A DNA stretch of 60,948 bases from an uncultured Aureispira sp. (lineage in GTDB: Bacteria; Bacteroidota; Bacteroidia; Chitinophagales; Saprospiraceae): assembly GCA_905480485.1 (NCBI GenBank), contig CAJQQM010000013.1, positions 1 through 60,948 of the forward strand, read 5' to 3'. Both the position numbers and the translations under genes were made by a program. Position 1 is the first letter of the stretch. Every line of letters begins with the position of its first letter. The notes under the pieces were generated by a model. It saw only the letters and a program-made list of their open reading frames with translations, made no database searches and was not told where the DNA came from. This document shows positions 26,805 through 35,444 of this stretch, piece after piece.

Positions 26805-29352
26805 ACTCTTGTATAATCAAACGTGTTTTTTGCAAGCCTCTGTCACTTTGTATTTCTAATAAATAAACTCCTGAGGGATATTTTTGAACGGATAAGTCTA
26901 CAGATTTGCAGGGTGTTAGTGTTTTTTGCTGAAGAATACGTCCATCAATAGCATAAAGCGTGTACGATTGAAGAAAGCTATCTTGGGTTCTAAGGTGTAC
27001 TGTTTTTTGGGCGGGGTTCGGGAAACAACGAACAGCTGATTGTTCTTCTACCAAGCTATTAAGGTTAAGAAGACTTATTTCTACAGTTGCTGTTTGTGGA
27101 TTGCTTCCTACTTCATTATTATCTTGATCGATAATTCGAATGTTTCGAATACTTACAGGAATGACAAGTGTATTGCCAGGGTTGTTCACTTTTCCTATCC
27201 ATACATCGTCTTTAATTGTAAAATCGACACTTCCTATTCTACCAAATCCTGGTATACTTTGCTGGTCTTTTCTGCTGACAGCTACCTCGATAGCGCCATC
27301 AGATCCAAAATTGCGTTGTATATCCATCAAGTCATTGCCAAGCCATGAATTGTTAAACAACACATCAACTGAGCTAGTATCCACTAAAGTGGTATCGTAT
27401 TCAATCGTAAAGGCAAGTCCATAGACATTGCTTAAGTTGTTGATACTATCTCCTAAAATTATATCCAACTGTACACTATCTCCTAGTGCTGCCGAAGTCG
27501 ATTCTACATAAAAAGGGGTGGGTCCCCACAAGGAAGTATTTGCTGATTTCAGATACCTTTGACCATAATTTTGCACGATGATTAATTGATCCAAACTGTC
27601 GATACGGCCACTACCGTCACAATCAATGTGTTTGTGGTTAGACAATCCCGCAATCGGATTGATTTGCCAATCGAAGGCATTAATAGGGGCCCAGTTGTTA
27701 TTGCTAATATTTCTTGGAATCCCTTGTTCGTTGTACGCTAATCCAATTGCTAGTAAATCAAAATTATTAGCAACGCCATTGTCATCGGCATCCCCAGGCC
27801 ATACACAGCCTATTGTTCCAACACTAACAATCCGACTTATACTATTGCCGTTAGCGTCGCTGATTGTAACTATATAGTTGCCTGGGCACAAATTATTTTG
27901 AATAGGACCTTGCAGCGTACTATCATTCCAAGTATAAAGATAGGGTAGTGTGCCGCCACTAGTATTTAAAATGATTTGGCCATTACAAACATTGCTTGCA
28001 CTATCGCAAAAAGTCGCACTGCTAACATTAGCGTTCAAGGTCAAACTATCCTGACAAATACCATTATTGAAATTAAATATTCCGTATTCATATTGTGCAA
28101 TACAAGCATTCGCATAAGTAAGCCCGTTGCAGCCACAAACAGGACTAAGAATAGTCGGACAACTAAAGCTACTGTCAATTAGGTTTGCATCATAACAAGG
28201 CGAAGAACCACTGTTGCAATCTATACTTATAGATTGTTCATACAAGTTACCGTTAGCATCGATAACGGTAACGCTGTATTGTGTGTAGGGGCAAAGGCCT
28301 GTAATTGTAGGACCCGCTGTGTATTGGTTATTCCATAAATAAGAGTAAGGTGGGACGGCGGTATTTTGTCCATTGTTGAAAGTAATGCTGTTTATTTGAT
28401 AAAGGCCGTCGCAAACATTGCAGCTACTACTATTAATAGCCGCTCCATTGATACTGTAATCTAAATAAGCTGAATTGCACCGGTACAGACTATCTTGAAC
28501 TTGAATAATTACCGGACAGGAATTGGTTTGGTTGTTGATTAGGTCCGTGGTTAGTAGCTGAACGACAGAATATCCTAAGTGACTGCAGTCGAGTTGTAAT
28601 TGTTGCTGAAATTGTCCTTGATTATCAATTATAAAGGCCGCTGTAGTGTCCGGGTTTATTAAATTTGAACTTAAATCTTGTGGTAAAACACGTGCTTGTC
28701 CGTTGAGATCGAGGTGCAGCGTCAACGATTGATTGCAAGTAGTAATTGGGCTTGTATAATTAGTGCAGCCAACCTCAAAACTAATGCTTTGAGTAGCACC
28801 AAGCGAATCGGTGGCTAATACAAAATAGTTGCCAGGACAGAGTCCGTTTTGGAAAGATAGTGTAGTGTTGCTATCGACAAAACCGTTACTCCATTCAAAG
28901 GTAAAATTACTGTTAGGATTGATGATGTTCAACACTGCTGTTCCATTGCAATTAGGACAATTAGAAGCATCATTTAATGAATCAATACTAATAAAACTGT
29001 TAGAGACGCTTGGACTCGAAAAACAGGCATTAAAAAAGCTTAATGTATAGACTGCTTGATTGCCATCGATACAGCTAGCCGTATAAAATGAATCTGGGAG
29101 GTTGGATAAATCAAAACTTTCTAATGCCAGGGCATTGTTGTTTTGGTATTGTTGCCCGACACTAAATAAATAGGGTGGATAATTACTTAGAATATTGTTA
29201 TTGGTGTCGGTCAACGATAAAAACAAGGTGCAATTGCTATCAATCAAAAAGTTTAGGTTTTGATTTTGCGCTTTGGTAAGGGTCGGAGTACTAACAATTA
29301 ATACAAAGGCGATGCTTAGGGCCTTATAAAAAGCAATCCATTGATTGTTCAT
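26803..29352 (-). CDS. T9SS-exported mosaic surface protein with SprB-like, Kazal-like, dockerin-like and cohesin-like parts
   Basis: An 849-residue secreted protein. In order it shows a signal peptide (1-29), three SprB-like repeats (about 130-196, 300-380 and 440-516, each ending in a C-P-G-N-Y or C-P-Y-T-Q-Y turn and a D-x-x-G or D-A-N-G strand), and a Kazal-like module (398-433) with CPTILSPVCGCNGLTYANAC. Two EF-hand-type calcium loops follow, DADDNGVANNFD and DCDGSGRIDSLD, arranged as in dockerin (about 519-600). After them come a beta-sandwich that looks cohesin-like (about 610-762) and the T9SS type A sorting domain (about 770-849, starting FPNPAQ). The tail directs export through the outer membrane. 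The likely role is cell-surface binding; enzymatic activity is not evident. Confidence 0.85.
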   Translation of the reverse strand: MNNQWIAFYKALSIAFVLIVSTPTLTKAQNQNLNFLIDSNCTLFLSLTDTNNNILSNYPPYLFSVGQQYQNNNALALESFDLSNLPDSFYTASCIDGNQAVYTLSFFNACFSSPSVSNSFISIDSLNDASNCPNCNGTAVLNIINPNSNFTFEWSNGFVDSNTTLSFQNGLCPGNYFVLATDSLGATQSISFEVGCTNYTSPITTCNQSLTLHLDLNGQARVLPQDLSSNLINPDTTAAFIIDNQGQFQQQLQLDCSHLGYSVVQLLTTDLINNQTNSCPVIIQVQDSLYRCNSAYLDYSINGAAINSSSCNVCDGLYQINSITFNNGQNTAVPPYSYLWNNQYTAGPTITGLCPYTQYSVTVIDANGNLYEQSISIDCNSGSSPCYDANLIDSSFSCPTILSPVCGCNGLTYANACIAQYEYGIFNFNNGICQDSLTLNANVSSATFCDSASNVCNGQIILNTSGGTLPYLYTWNDSTLQGPIQNNLCPGNYIVTISDANGNSISRIVSVGTIGCVWPGDADDNGVANNFDLLAIGLAYNEQGIPRNISNNNWAPINAFDWQINPIAGLSNHKHIDCDGSGRIDSLDQLIIVQNYGQRYLKSANTSLWGPTPFYVESTSAALGDSVQLDIILGDSINNLSNVYGLAFTIEYDTTLVDTSSVDVLFNNSWLGNDLMDIQRNFGSDGAIEVAVSRKDQQSIPGFGRIGSVDFTIKDDVWIGKVNNPGNTLVIPVSIRNIRIIDQDNNEVGSNPQTATVEISLLNLNSLVEEQSAVRCFPNPAQKTVHLRTQDSFLQSYTLYAIDGRILQQKTLTPCKSVDLSVQKYPSGVYLLEIQSDRGLQKTRLIIQE

Positions 29353-29814
29353 GTTAATTTTTTTTGATTTGAGCTAATATTGTCAGTATGTTTTAGATCT
29401 AAATAGTTGATGTGGATTTCGATATTACAAAAATCAATTAATTATTTTTATATTCACAATACAAAATTTATAAATTATTTTATAATTGCAAAATAATAAT
29501 ATTTGTATTTAATTTCTTATCAAAAGTTTAATATTAAATTTAGTATATTTAATTATAAGTACAATTAAGTTAATCAGAAGCATATTCTTGAATAATATTG
29601 CCTGAATCTGGCGTAAAAAGCAGCAAAAAATTAAACATTTCATTTTAATTGTTGGGGTTTCTTTGTTGCCTTCATACTAGTTGATTTTAGCAAGCTAAAG
29701 GCAATTTAACGCTGCCGTCTTTCGATTAATGTATCTACAATATGCAAGATAAATGGTTAGCGTTTAATTTATACAGAACGCAGCTTATTTAACTAGTATT
29801 AAATTTAAATTAGT
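29353..29814. other. AT-rich divergent intergenic region
   Basis: About 460 very AT-rich bases between the T9SS mosaic gene (minus) and a plus-strand gene of unknown function. No exact TAnnTTTG box on either strand, no tRNA or structured RNA and no repeat was recognised. The last 250 bases are less AT-rich and could be a long leader. Confidence 0.5.
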
Positions 29815-31275
29815 ATGCAACGTTCAAAACTTATTACCTTATTAAAGCATCTAGATAGTCGAGAATGTACCCGTTTTGTCGATTATGTGCATTCTCCATT
29901 TTACAACAAACACCGTGAAGTAAAGGAATTAAGTGTTTATCTTTTAAAATACCTTAAAGACCCCAAAAAGCAACACCGTTTGGATAAACAAAAGATTTTG
30001 AAATTCCTTTATCCGACGGGTAATCCTCAACTTAGTCAACTGCATGCTGTAGCGAACAAGTTGTTGACTTTATTGCAAGATTTTTTGGTCGTAACGGCTC
30101 AAGAAGTAAAAAAGAATACACATTATATTCGAGTCTTAGCAGAATTAAGAAAGCGTAAACAATATAAAGATTACGAGGCTATTTTAAGAAAAATATACAG
30201 CAAAAACGTAGATGTATACGAAGTTTCTGAGGATTTATTTTGGGAAAAATTTAATTATCATCGCGAATTAGATACCAATTTTATTACGAAAGGAGGTCGA
30301 AGCTATAACGAAAATTTACAACTAAAAAATGATTATTTAGAGTTGTTTTTTATCGCTAAAAAATTAAAAATAGCCTGTGATATGCTTAACAGAAACCGCA
30401 TTTTAGGGTCTGATTATAAAATAAGATTAATCGATGAATTATTTGTATACCTAAACCAAACAGATATTCGCTACAAAGAAGAACCAATCATTCAGATTTA
30501 CAGCGCTATCTTGAATATGCTATTAAAAAAAGATGATGATATAGAATATCAAAAAGTAAAAGAGCTTTTGTCCCTCAATAGTGCTATTTTTTCGAGCAAT
30601 GAAATAAAAACGATTTATGATTATCTTGAAAATTATTGTATCCTTCAGTACAAAAAAAACACGGCGGATGATCGCTACCTAAGGGAAATGCTTAATATTT
30701 ATAAATATTTGGTTCAACATCAAATCAATTATATTGATGGTTTTTTGCCGGAGTCGGATTATAAGAACATAGGTACTACCGCTATAAATTTAAATGATTT
30801 TGAATGGGCTAAATCATTTATTGAAGACTATCAAAGCCATATACAGAGTAGCAATCGAAACAGCGTTTATGCTTATTTGATGGCATTTTTAAATTATGCT
30901 ATTAAAGATTATGAAGCCTCTTTGGTATTTTTGCAAGATGTAAATTTTACACATTGGACCTATCATTGCGGGGCCAAACTTCTACAAATGCGCATTTATT
31001 ACGAAACACAAGCCTACGAATCTTTATTGTCTTTGGCCGATGCTTTTCGCAATTATCTCAAGCGCAATCAGCATATGATAGAAAAACACCAATTACCTTA
31101 TCTTAATTTTATTAAAGTTACGCGTAAACTAACTCGATTGGTCGAATTAGCCGATTATGTCAGTGCTTCTAAATACAAAATAGAATACGATAAACTCTAT
31201 GCAATTTATGCAGCATCATCCACCTTAGCAAGCAAACAATGGTTGCAAGAGGTAATACAAGGGTTAGAACCTTAA
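29815..31275 (+). CDS. Helical protein of unknown function (about 490 residues)
   Basis: A 486-residue protein with no signal peptide or TM segment, rich in Lys, Tyr, Leu and Asn. The whole chain looks alpha-helical, in helical pairs that resemble degenerate TPR repeats, without a clean TPR consensus. The N-terminal segment L-D-S-R-E-C-T-R-F-V-D-Y-V-H-S-P-F-Y-N is distinctive and could serve as a family signature. I recognise no named family. It ends one base before a convergent response regulator gene and follows a 460-base leader region. Confidence 0.75.
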   Translation: MQRSKLITLLKHLDSRECTRFVDYVHSPFYNKHREVKELSVYLLKYLKDPKKQHRLDKQKILKFLYPTGNPQLSQLHAVANKLLTLLQDFLVVTAQEVKKNTHYIRVLAELRKRKQYKDYEAILRKIYSKNVDVYEVSEDLFWEKFNYHRELDTNFITKGGRSYNENLQLKNDYLELFFIAKKLKIACDMLNRNRILGSDYKIRLIDELFVYLNQTDIRYKEEPIIQIYSAILNMLLKKDDDIEYQKVKELLSLNSAIFSSNEIKTIYDYLENYCILQYKKNTADDRYLREMLNIYKYLVQHQINYIDGFLPESDYKNIGTTAINLNDFEWAKSFIEDYQSHIQSSNRNSVYAYLMAFLNYAIKDYEASLVFLQDVNFTHWTYHCGAKLLQMRIYYETQAYESLLSLADAFRNYLKRNQHMIEKHQLPYLNFIKVTRKLTRLVELADYVSASKYKIEYDKLYAIYAASSTLASKQWLQEVIQGLEP

Positions 31276-31276
31276 T

Positions 31277-32206
31277 TTAATCACGCGTTTGTACACCATT
31301 GTCGATGCTGTCAATAACCCACATGATAATGTCAAGCAATCCATTAATAAAGGTACGGACGGTATAAATGGTAATTGGGTAATTATAATATTCGCTCGAT
31401 TCCGGTGCTTTGTGATTGATAGCAATGCTTTGTGTGCTATAAATTACATAAGTTAAAAAAGAAATGTGCAAAGGTGCTAGTTTTTTGTTTTTGATGTGGT
31501 CAATTAGGTCTTTACCACGGCTTGGGGTATCTTTTCCCTGACCAAACATAATAGGATCAATTTTTAGGCATTCACGACAATATACATTGAGAATTGATTC
31601 TTCTAGACGGCGTATAAAACTCAGTCGGTTCATCAAGTTTTCACGGCTATTAGAGCGCATGGGCTGCAGTATGCTCAACAAAAATGCATTGTCCTCATCG
31701 TCGAGGTATTGTTCTGCAAAATCAAATACAGCGGGATGTTGTAATTTTATTTGTGTACTCTCTTTTTGATTGATTTGTAGATGCAGGTAATCGAACATTG
31801 CTTCCATAATCGAATCATCGGTTGAGGTTTTCTTTTTGTCAAACAAAGTTGCACGGCCCCTCAGGCTTGGTTCGAGTTGCACATGCCAAGCGGTATGCAC
31901 ACAAAATGGGAGGGGGCGCTTGTGCAGTATTTCTAACTCTTTCAATTTCATAATCGATTCGTGCACAAAATTCTCAGCTTCTGTACCTTTAGGCTGTTCT
32001 TTATTCATGGGGGCTTTGCCGTCTAAAATTACAGCTTGGTATTTTTGATTGCTTTCCAATTCTTTAAAACCATCTTTGAAATTGGTCGCACAGGTAATGA
32101 TAACGTGGTACCGTCGAGCTCTATTTTTGATAGACGCCGAAAGTGCTTCATCGTCGTCAATCATCAATACCTGTATCGGTCGTCGGCGATTTTTATTTTT
32201 AGACAT
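31277..32206 (-). CDS. Atypical response regulator with C-terminal helical domain
   Basis: A 309-residue cytosolic protein. Residues about 10-125 form a CheY-like receiver with the acidic triad D17-D18-D19, a phosphoacceptor candidate Asp62 (AVILDGKA), a Thr in FCVHTAWH and a Lys in LFDKKK. The receiver is therefore complete enough to be phosphorylated. The loop after Asp62 is longer than usual (PMNKEQPKGTEAENF). The C-terminal region of about 180 residues is helical and has no recognised DNA-binding or enzymatic domain. No kinase gene is adjacent. It may act by protein-protein contacts. Confidence 0.8.
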   Translation of the reverse strand: MSKNKNRRRPIQVLMIDDDEALSASIKNRARRYHVIITCATNFKDGFKELESNQKYQAVILDGKAPMNKEQPKGTEAENFVHESIMKLKELEILHKRPLPFCVHTAWHVQLEPSLRGRATLFDKKKTSTDDSIMEAMFDYLHLQINQKESTQIKLQHPAVFDFAEQYLDDEDNAFLLSILQPMRSNSRENLMNRLSFIRRLEESILNVYCRECLKIDPIMFGQGKDTPSRGKDLIDHIKNKKLAPLHISFLTYVIYSTQSIAINHKAPESSEYYNYPITIYTVRTFINGLLDIIMWVIDSIDNGVQTRD

Positions 32207-32431
32207 ACTCCTTTTTTTTCTAATGATACAAAAAAATCATCATAACCAAATAGACGTAGAACTGATTTATTTCTTTTTCAATAGCTATTTTTAATAAAAA
32301 ACAGGGGCCCGCATCTGTTGTATTAGGGTATAGATGTCTATTTTATTTATTTTTGCGTTTTGTTATTTGGGAATAGTTGTTAATTTTGAAGGGTCAAATG
32401 ATTACCTTTTGTGCTACACTTAATTTTATTC

Positions 32432-32971
32432 ATGAAAAAAGCTTTGTTTTTAGATCGGGATGGCGTCATTAATCAACGAATTGTTGGTGCCTATGTTCGA
32501 AATATGCAAGAATTTCGATTTTTGGATGGTGTTTTGGATGCTTTAGCTATTTTGGCACGAAAATTTGATTATTGTTTTGTAGTAACGAATCAGCAAGGGG
32601 TTGCGAAAGGCCTAATGCATGAAACAGATTTGATTCAATTGCATGCACAAATGTTGCAAACTATTCATCAACATGGCGGTAGCATCGACAAGGCCTATTA
32701 TTGTACCTTGCACGAACGAGATAATCCTCCTTGTCGCAAGCCTAATACGGGTATGGGACTGCAAGCTAAGACGGATTTCCCTTCGGTTCATTTCGAACAT
32801 TCTGTGATGGTGGGTGATTCGATGTCTGACATTGAATTTGGATTAAATTTAGGGATGCAAACGGTTTTGATTGAAACAAAGAAGGACATTGATGTAGCTG
32901 CATTAGAACGGCTTAATTCCAAAATAGACCATCGTTTTGCTTCTTTATTAGAATACGCACAAACTTTATAA
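32432..32971 (+). CDS. gmhB: HAD-superfamily phosphatase, GmhB/HisB-N type
   Basis: A 179-residue HAD-IIIA phosphatase. I chose the ATG at 32432, which directly precedes the catalytic strand MKKALFLDRDGVIN, rather than the GTG 21 bases upstream. Motif 1 is DRDGVIN, motif 2 is VTNQQGVAKG, and motifs 3 and 4 are CRKPNTGMG and MVGDSMSDIEFG. The family member GmhB dephosphorylates heptose 1,7-bisphosphate for LPS core synthesis. The zinc loop of classical GmhB has Cys-His-Cys-Cys. Here I count only C-T-L-H and one Cys before RKP, so the loop may not bind zinc. Other heptose genes are absent from the window, so the substrate is uncertain. Confidence 0.82.
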   Translation: MKKALFLDRDGVINQRIVGAYVRNMQEFRFLDGVLDALAILARKFDYCFVVTNQQGVAKGLMHETDLIQLHAQMLQTIHQHGGSIDKAYYCTLHERDNPPCRKPNTGMGLQAKTDFPSVHFEHSVMVGDSMSDIEFGLNLGMQTVLIETKKDIDVAALERLNSKIDHRFASLLEYAQTL

Positions 32972-32981
32972 ACTTATTTTT

Positions 32982-33824
32982 TTGAAACCATTTATTTACA
33001 TACTGTTTGTACTGTTATCCTACGTTGAGGGGCTGTGGGGTCAAAACAAAACGACGCTACCTTCTACCTACGAACCTTTGTGCTTTTTCACCATTAAGCA
33101 AGCTAATTTTTCGGCCTTTACCGAAATCGCTGAAGCCCTCGAAAAGAAAGATTATTTTCCAGTATTTCAGCGTATTAAGCAAATGCGTAATCAACTCAAA
33201 AAATTCAAACCCGAACAGGTCGACCGTGGCTTTGAATTGTGGTATATTGGTAATTATTCGGACTTCAACGAACAAGCAAATGTTGCTAAAGTCAGTACGT
33301 TAAATTTGCTCAAAAATTATGAGAACAGACTTCGGCTAGACCAAGCGCTGTATTATGAACACCGGCATTTTTTAGAATTGTATTTGGCTTATGCTACCGA
33401 AGCATTTTATCCTGAGTATTGGTTTATGTCGCAAGAACGCTATTTTTCAAAAAAAGCGGTGCAACGTCTTATCGATAACAATCAAGACGGTGACAAGCTA
33501 TTTCAATATTCTAGTTTTTATGCGCAGTTTGAACCCTTGAATGCTTTGTCGGAAAACGAACATCAAGCCACAGCAGATTACCTTGATTTGGATAAAAAAA
33601 CAGCCCAAAAAAGCAATTTTATTCCCTATAGTTATTGGTCTATCAATCCTAAGAATGCACAGTTTTTATTAAATAATTTTAAGTGGAACGACAGTAGTTT
33701 GGATATTGATGTGAATCGAGAAATAAGAGCTATCGTCCAATTTTTGGAAGCAGCTCAAAAACAAGAAATTTTCTTGGTAGCTCGATTTAATATGTTACAA
33801 CTGCCTGCGCTTAAAAGAAAGTAA
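32982..33824 (+). CDS. Exported hypothetical protein with TTG start
   Basis: A 280-residue exported protein that starts 11 bases after the HAD phosphatase stop. The start is TTG: the hydrophobic signal (KPFIYILFVLLSYVEGLWGQ) begins immediately after it, and no in-frame ATG lies upstream before a stop. The mature protein is helical, rich in Phe, Tyr, Gln and Lys, and has no recognised family. The tight spacing suggests cotranscription with the HAD phosphatase. Confidence 0.72.
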   Translation: MKPFIYILFVLLSYVEGLWGQNKTTLPSTYEPLCFFTIKQANFSAFTEIAEALEKKDYFPVFQRIKQMRNQLKKFKPEQVDRGFELWYIGNYSDFNEQANVAKVSTLNLLKNYENRLRLDQALYYEHRHFLELYLAYATEAFYPEYWFMSQERYFSKKAVQRLIDNNQDGDKLFQYSSFYAQFEPLNALSENEHQATADYLDLDKKTAQKSNFIPYSYWSINPKNAQFLLNNFKWNDSSLDIDVNREIRAIVQFLEAAQKQEIFLVARFNMLQLPALKRK

Positions 33825-33969
33825 TAACCCTTGCTTAAAGAAAATGTATACCCAAGACAATAACATTATTTTAACGAGAAATGTGTCTAAATTTATGCTT
33901 ATTAAGCTTACCTTGTAAGCGTTTTGTACCCACAATTGATTAGTGAATTAAACTATTAAAATTAGAACA

Positions 33970-35418
33970 ATGCGACAGTTTTCCATTCTTTTTTCTACGT
34001 TATTTTTGCTTTCGGCATTCAATAACAATGCCACTGCCCAAGAAGGCTACAAAATTACCGTACACATAGACGGTTATCAAAATGACACTTGTATTTTGGG
34101 GTACCGCCTGGGCAAACAAACCTTTGTAAAAGATACGCTCTCAAAAAAGAATAAGAAAGGAGATTTTGTTTTTGAAGGAGATGAAAATCTCAAAGGAGGT
34201 ATCTACTTAATCCTGACTAAGCCCGACAACAAATACCTAGAGTTTTTGGTGCCGAATGATGTCGACCAAAAGAATATGCGTATAAGCACGCGCTTGGATG
34301 CCTCTAATGACTTAAGTAAAAACCTGCAAATTGAGGGTTCACCCGATAATGCTCAATTTTTGAAATACCTTAAGTTTCTGGCCGATGTACGTGCTAGTGA
34401 CAACAAGCTAGCCGAAAAGATCGATAAAGAGGAAAGTGATACAGAAAAGAAAAATATCAATCTTGAGCGAGAAAAATTAGGCAAAAAAGTAAAAGAGTAT
34501 CAACTCAAAATGATCAGTGATTATCCAGATTACCTTTCTTCTTCTTTAATTGCTGCATCCCTTCAGCCCGAAGTTCCACAAGGTTTGTCTAGGGCAGACG
34601 GATATTATTATTATCGCAATCATTACTGGGATAACTTTAATTGGGGGGATGCCCGCCTCATTCGGACGCCAATTTTTAAAAGCAAACTTGAATATTGGAC
34701 CGATAAACTTTCGATTCAAATGCCCGATTCTGTTATCGCTAGCATCGATTACATTATGCAAGCAATACAAAAAGCCGGCAATAAGGATGTCTTTCAGTAT
34801 GTTGCAGCTGAAATGTTGAATAAGTATGCCAAAACCAAAGTAATTTGCATGGATGCTGTCTATGTTTTCTTGGGCGAAAAATACTATTGTTCCGGGCAGG
34901 CCGATTGGGTTGATTCTGCTCAACTCGTCAAGATTTGTGAAAATGTGAAATCTTTAAAACCCTTGCGTTGTGGATTGTATGCACCGAATATACGCCTCAA
35001 AAAAATGGACGGTACGCCTATCAATTTATTCGAAGTGAAAGCCAAGTTTACGGCGCTGTATTTTTGGGACCCTGATTGTGGAAACTGTTCTAAAACAACC
35101 GATAAGTTAGTGCCCGTGTACAACAAATGGAAAGATAAAGGCTTTGAGGTTTTTGGGGTTTGTAGCAAAAGTTGGAAAGAAATTGATAAATGCAAGAAGA
35201 AAGTAGAGGATAAGGCCATGGATTTTATCAACACTTCTGACGAGGCTTATCCCTTGGCTGTTGCCAAAAAAATCTACGATATCAAAGTTAATCCATTTTT
35301 GATTTTACTCGATGAGGATAAAAAAATTATGTTTAAACGCATCGACCCTAACCAATTGGATGATATTCTAAAAAGAGAGTTTGGAGAAGACCAAGGGTCT
35401 ACACAAGAAAAACCTTAA
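33970..35418 (+). CDS. Exported thioredoxin-fold protein, tandem paralogue A
   Basis: A 482-residue exported protein with a signal peptide (1-23, ending ATA). The N-terminal beta domain (about 27-125) resembles the DUF4369 domain of Bacteroidota TlpA-like proteins, with V-H-I-D-G-Y-Q-N-D-T-C-I-L-G-Y. The middle part (about 125-335) is helical and charged and resembles DUF5106. The last 145 residues are a TlpA/ResA-like thioredoxin fold with the redox pair C370-G-N-C373 in F-W-D-P-D-C-G-N-C-S-K. Several further Cys are conserved in its neighbour. It is probably a periplasmic thiol-disulfide oxidoreductase; whether it reduces or forms disulfides is unknown. Confidence 0.85.
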   Translation: MRQFSILFSTLFLLSAFNNNATAQEGYKITVHIDGYQNDTCILGYRLGKQTFVKDTLSKKNKKGDFVFEGDENLKGGIYLILTKPDNKYLEFLVPNDVDQKNMRISTRLDASNDLSKNLQIEGSPDNAQFLKYLKFLADVRASDNKLAEKIDKEESDTEKKNINLEREKLGKKVKEYQLKMISDYPDYLSSSLIAASLQPEVPQGLSRADGYYYYRNHYWDNFNWGDARLIRTPIFKSKLEYWTDKLSIQMPDSVIASIDYIMQAIQKAGNKDVFQYVAAEMLNKYAKTKVICMDAVYVFLGEKYYCSGQADWVDSAQLVKICENVKSLKPLRCGLYAPNIRLKKMDGTPINLFEVKAKFTALYFWDPDCGNCSKTTDKLVPVYNKWKDKGFEVFGVCSKSWKEIDKCKKKVEDKAMDFINTSDEAYPLAVAKKIYDIKVNPFLILLDEDKKIMFKRIDPNQLDDILKREFGEDQGSTQEKP

Positions 35419-35444
35419 GTTTAATTTTTTGACCTATTCCTTTA

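Noticed and set aside
26803-29352. Functional cellulosome component
   Set aside because: The dockerin-like and cohesin-like parts are weak by eye, and no glycoside hydrolase is nearby, so I report the modules only as resemblance.
32411-32431. Upstream GTG start for the HAD phosphatase
   Set aside because: It adds seven residues before the catalytic strand, while an ATG directly precedes the strand as in the family.
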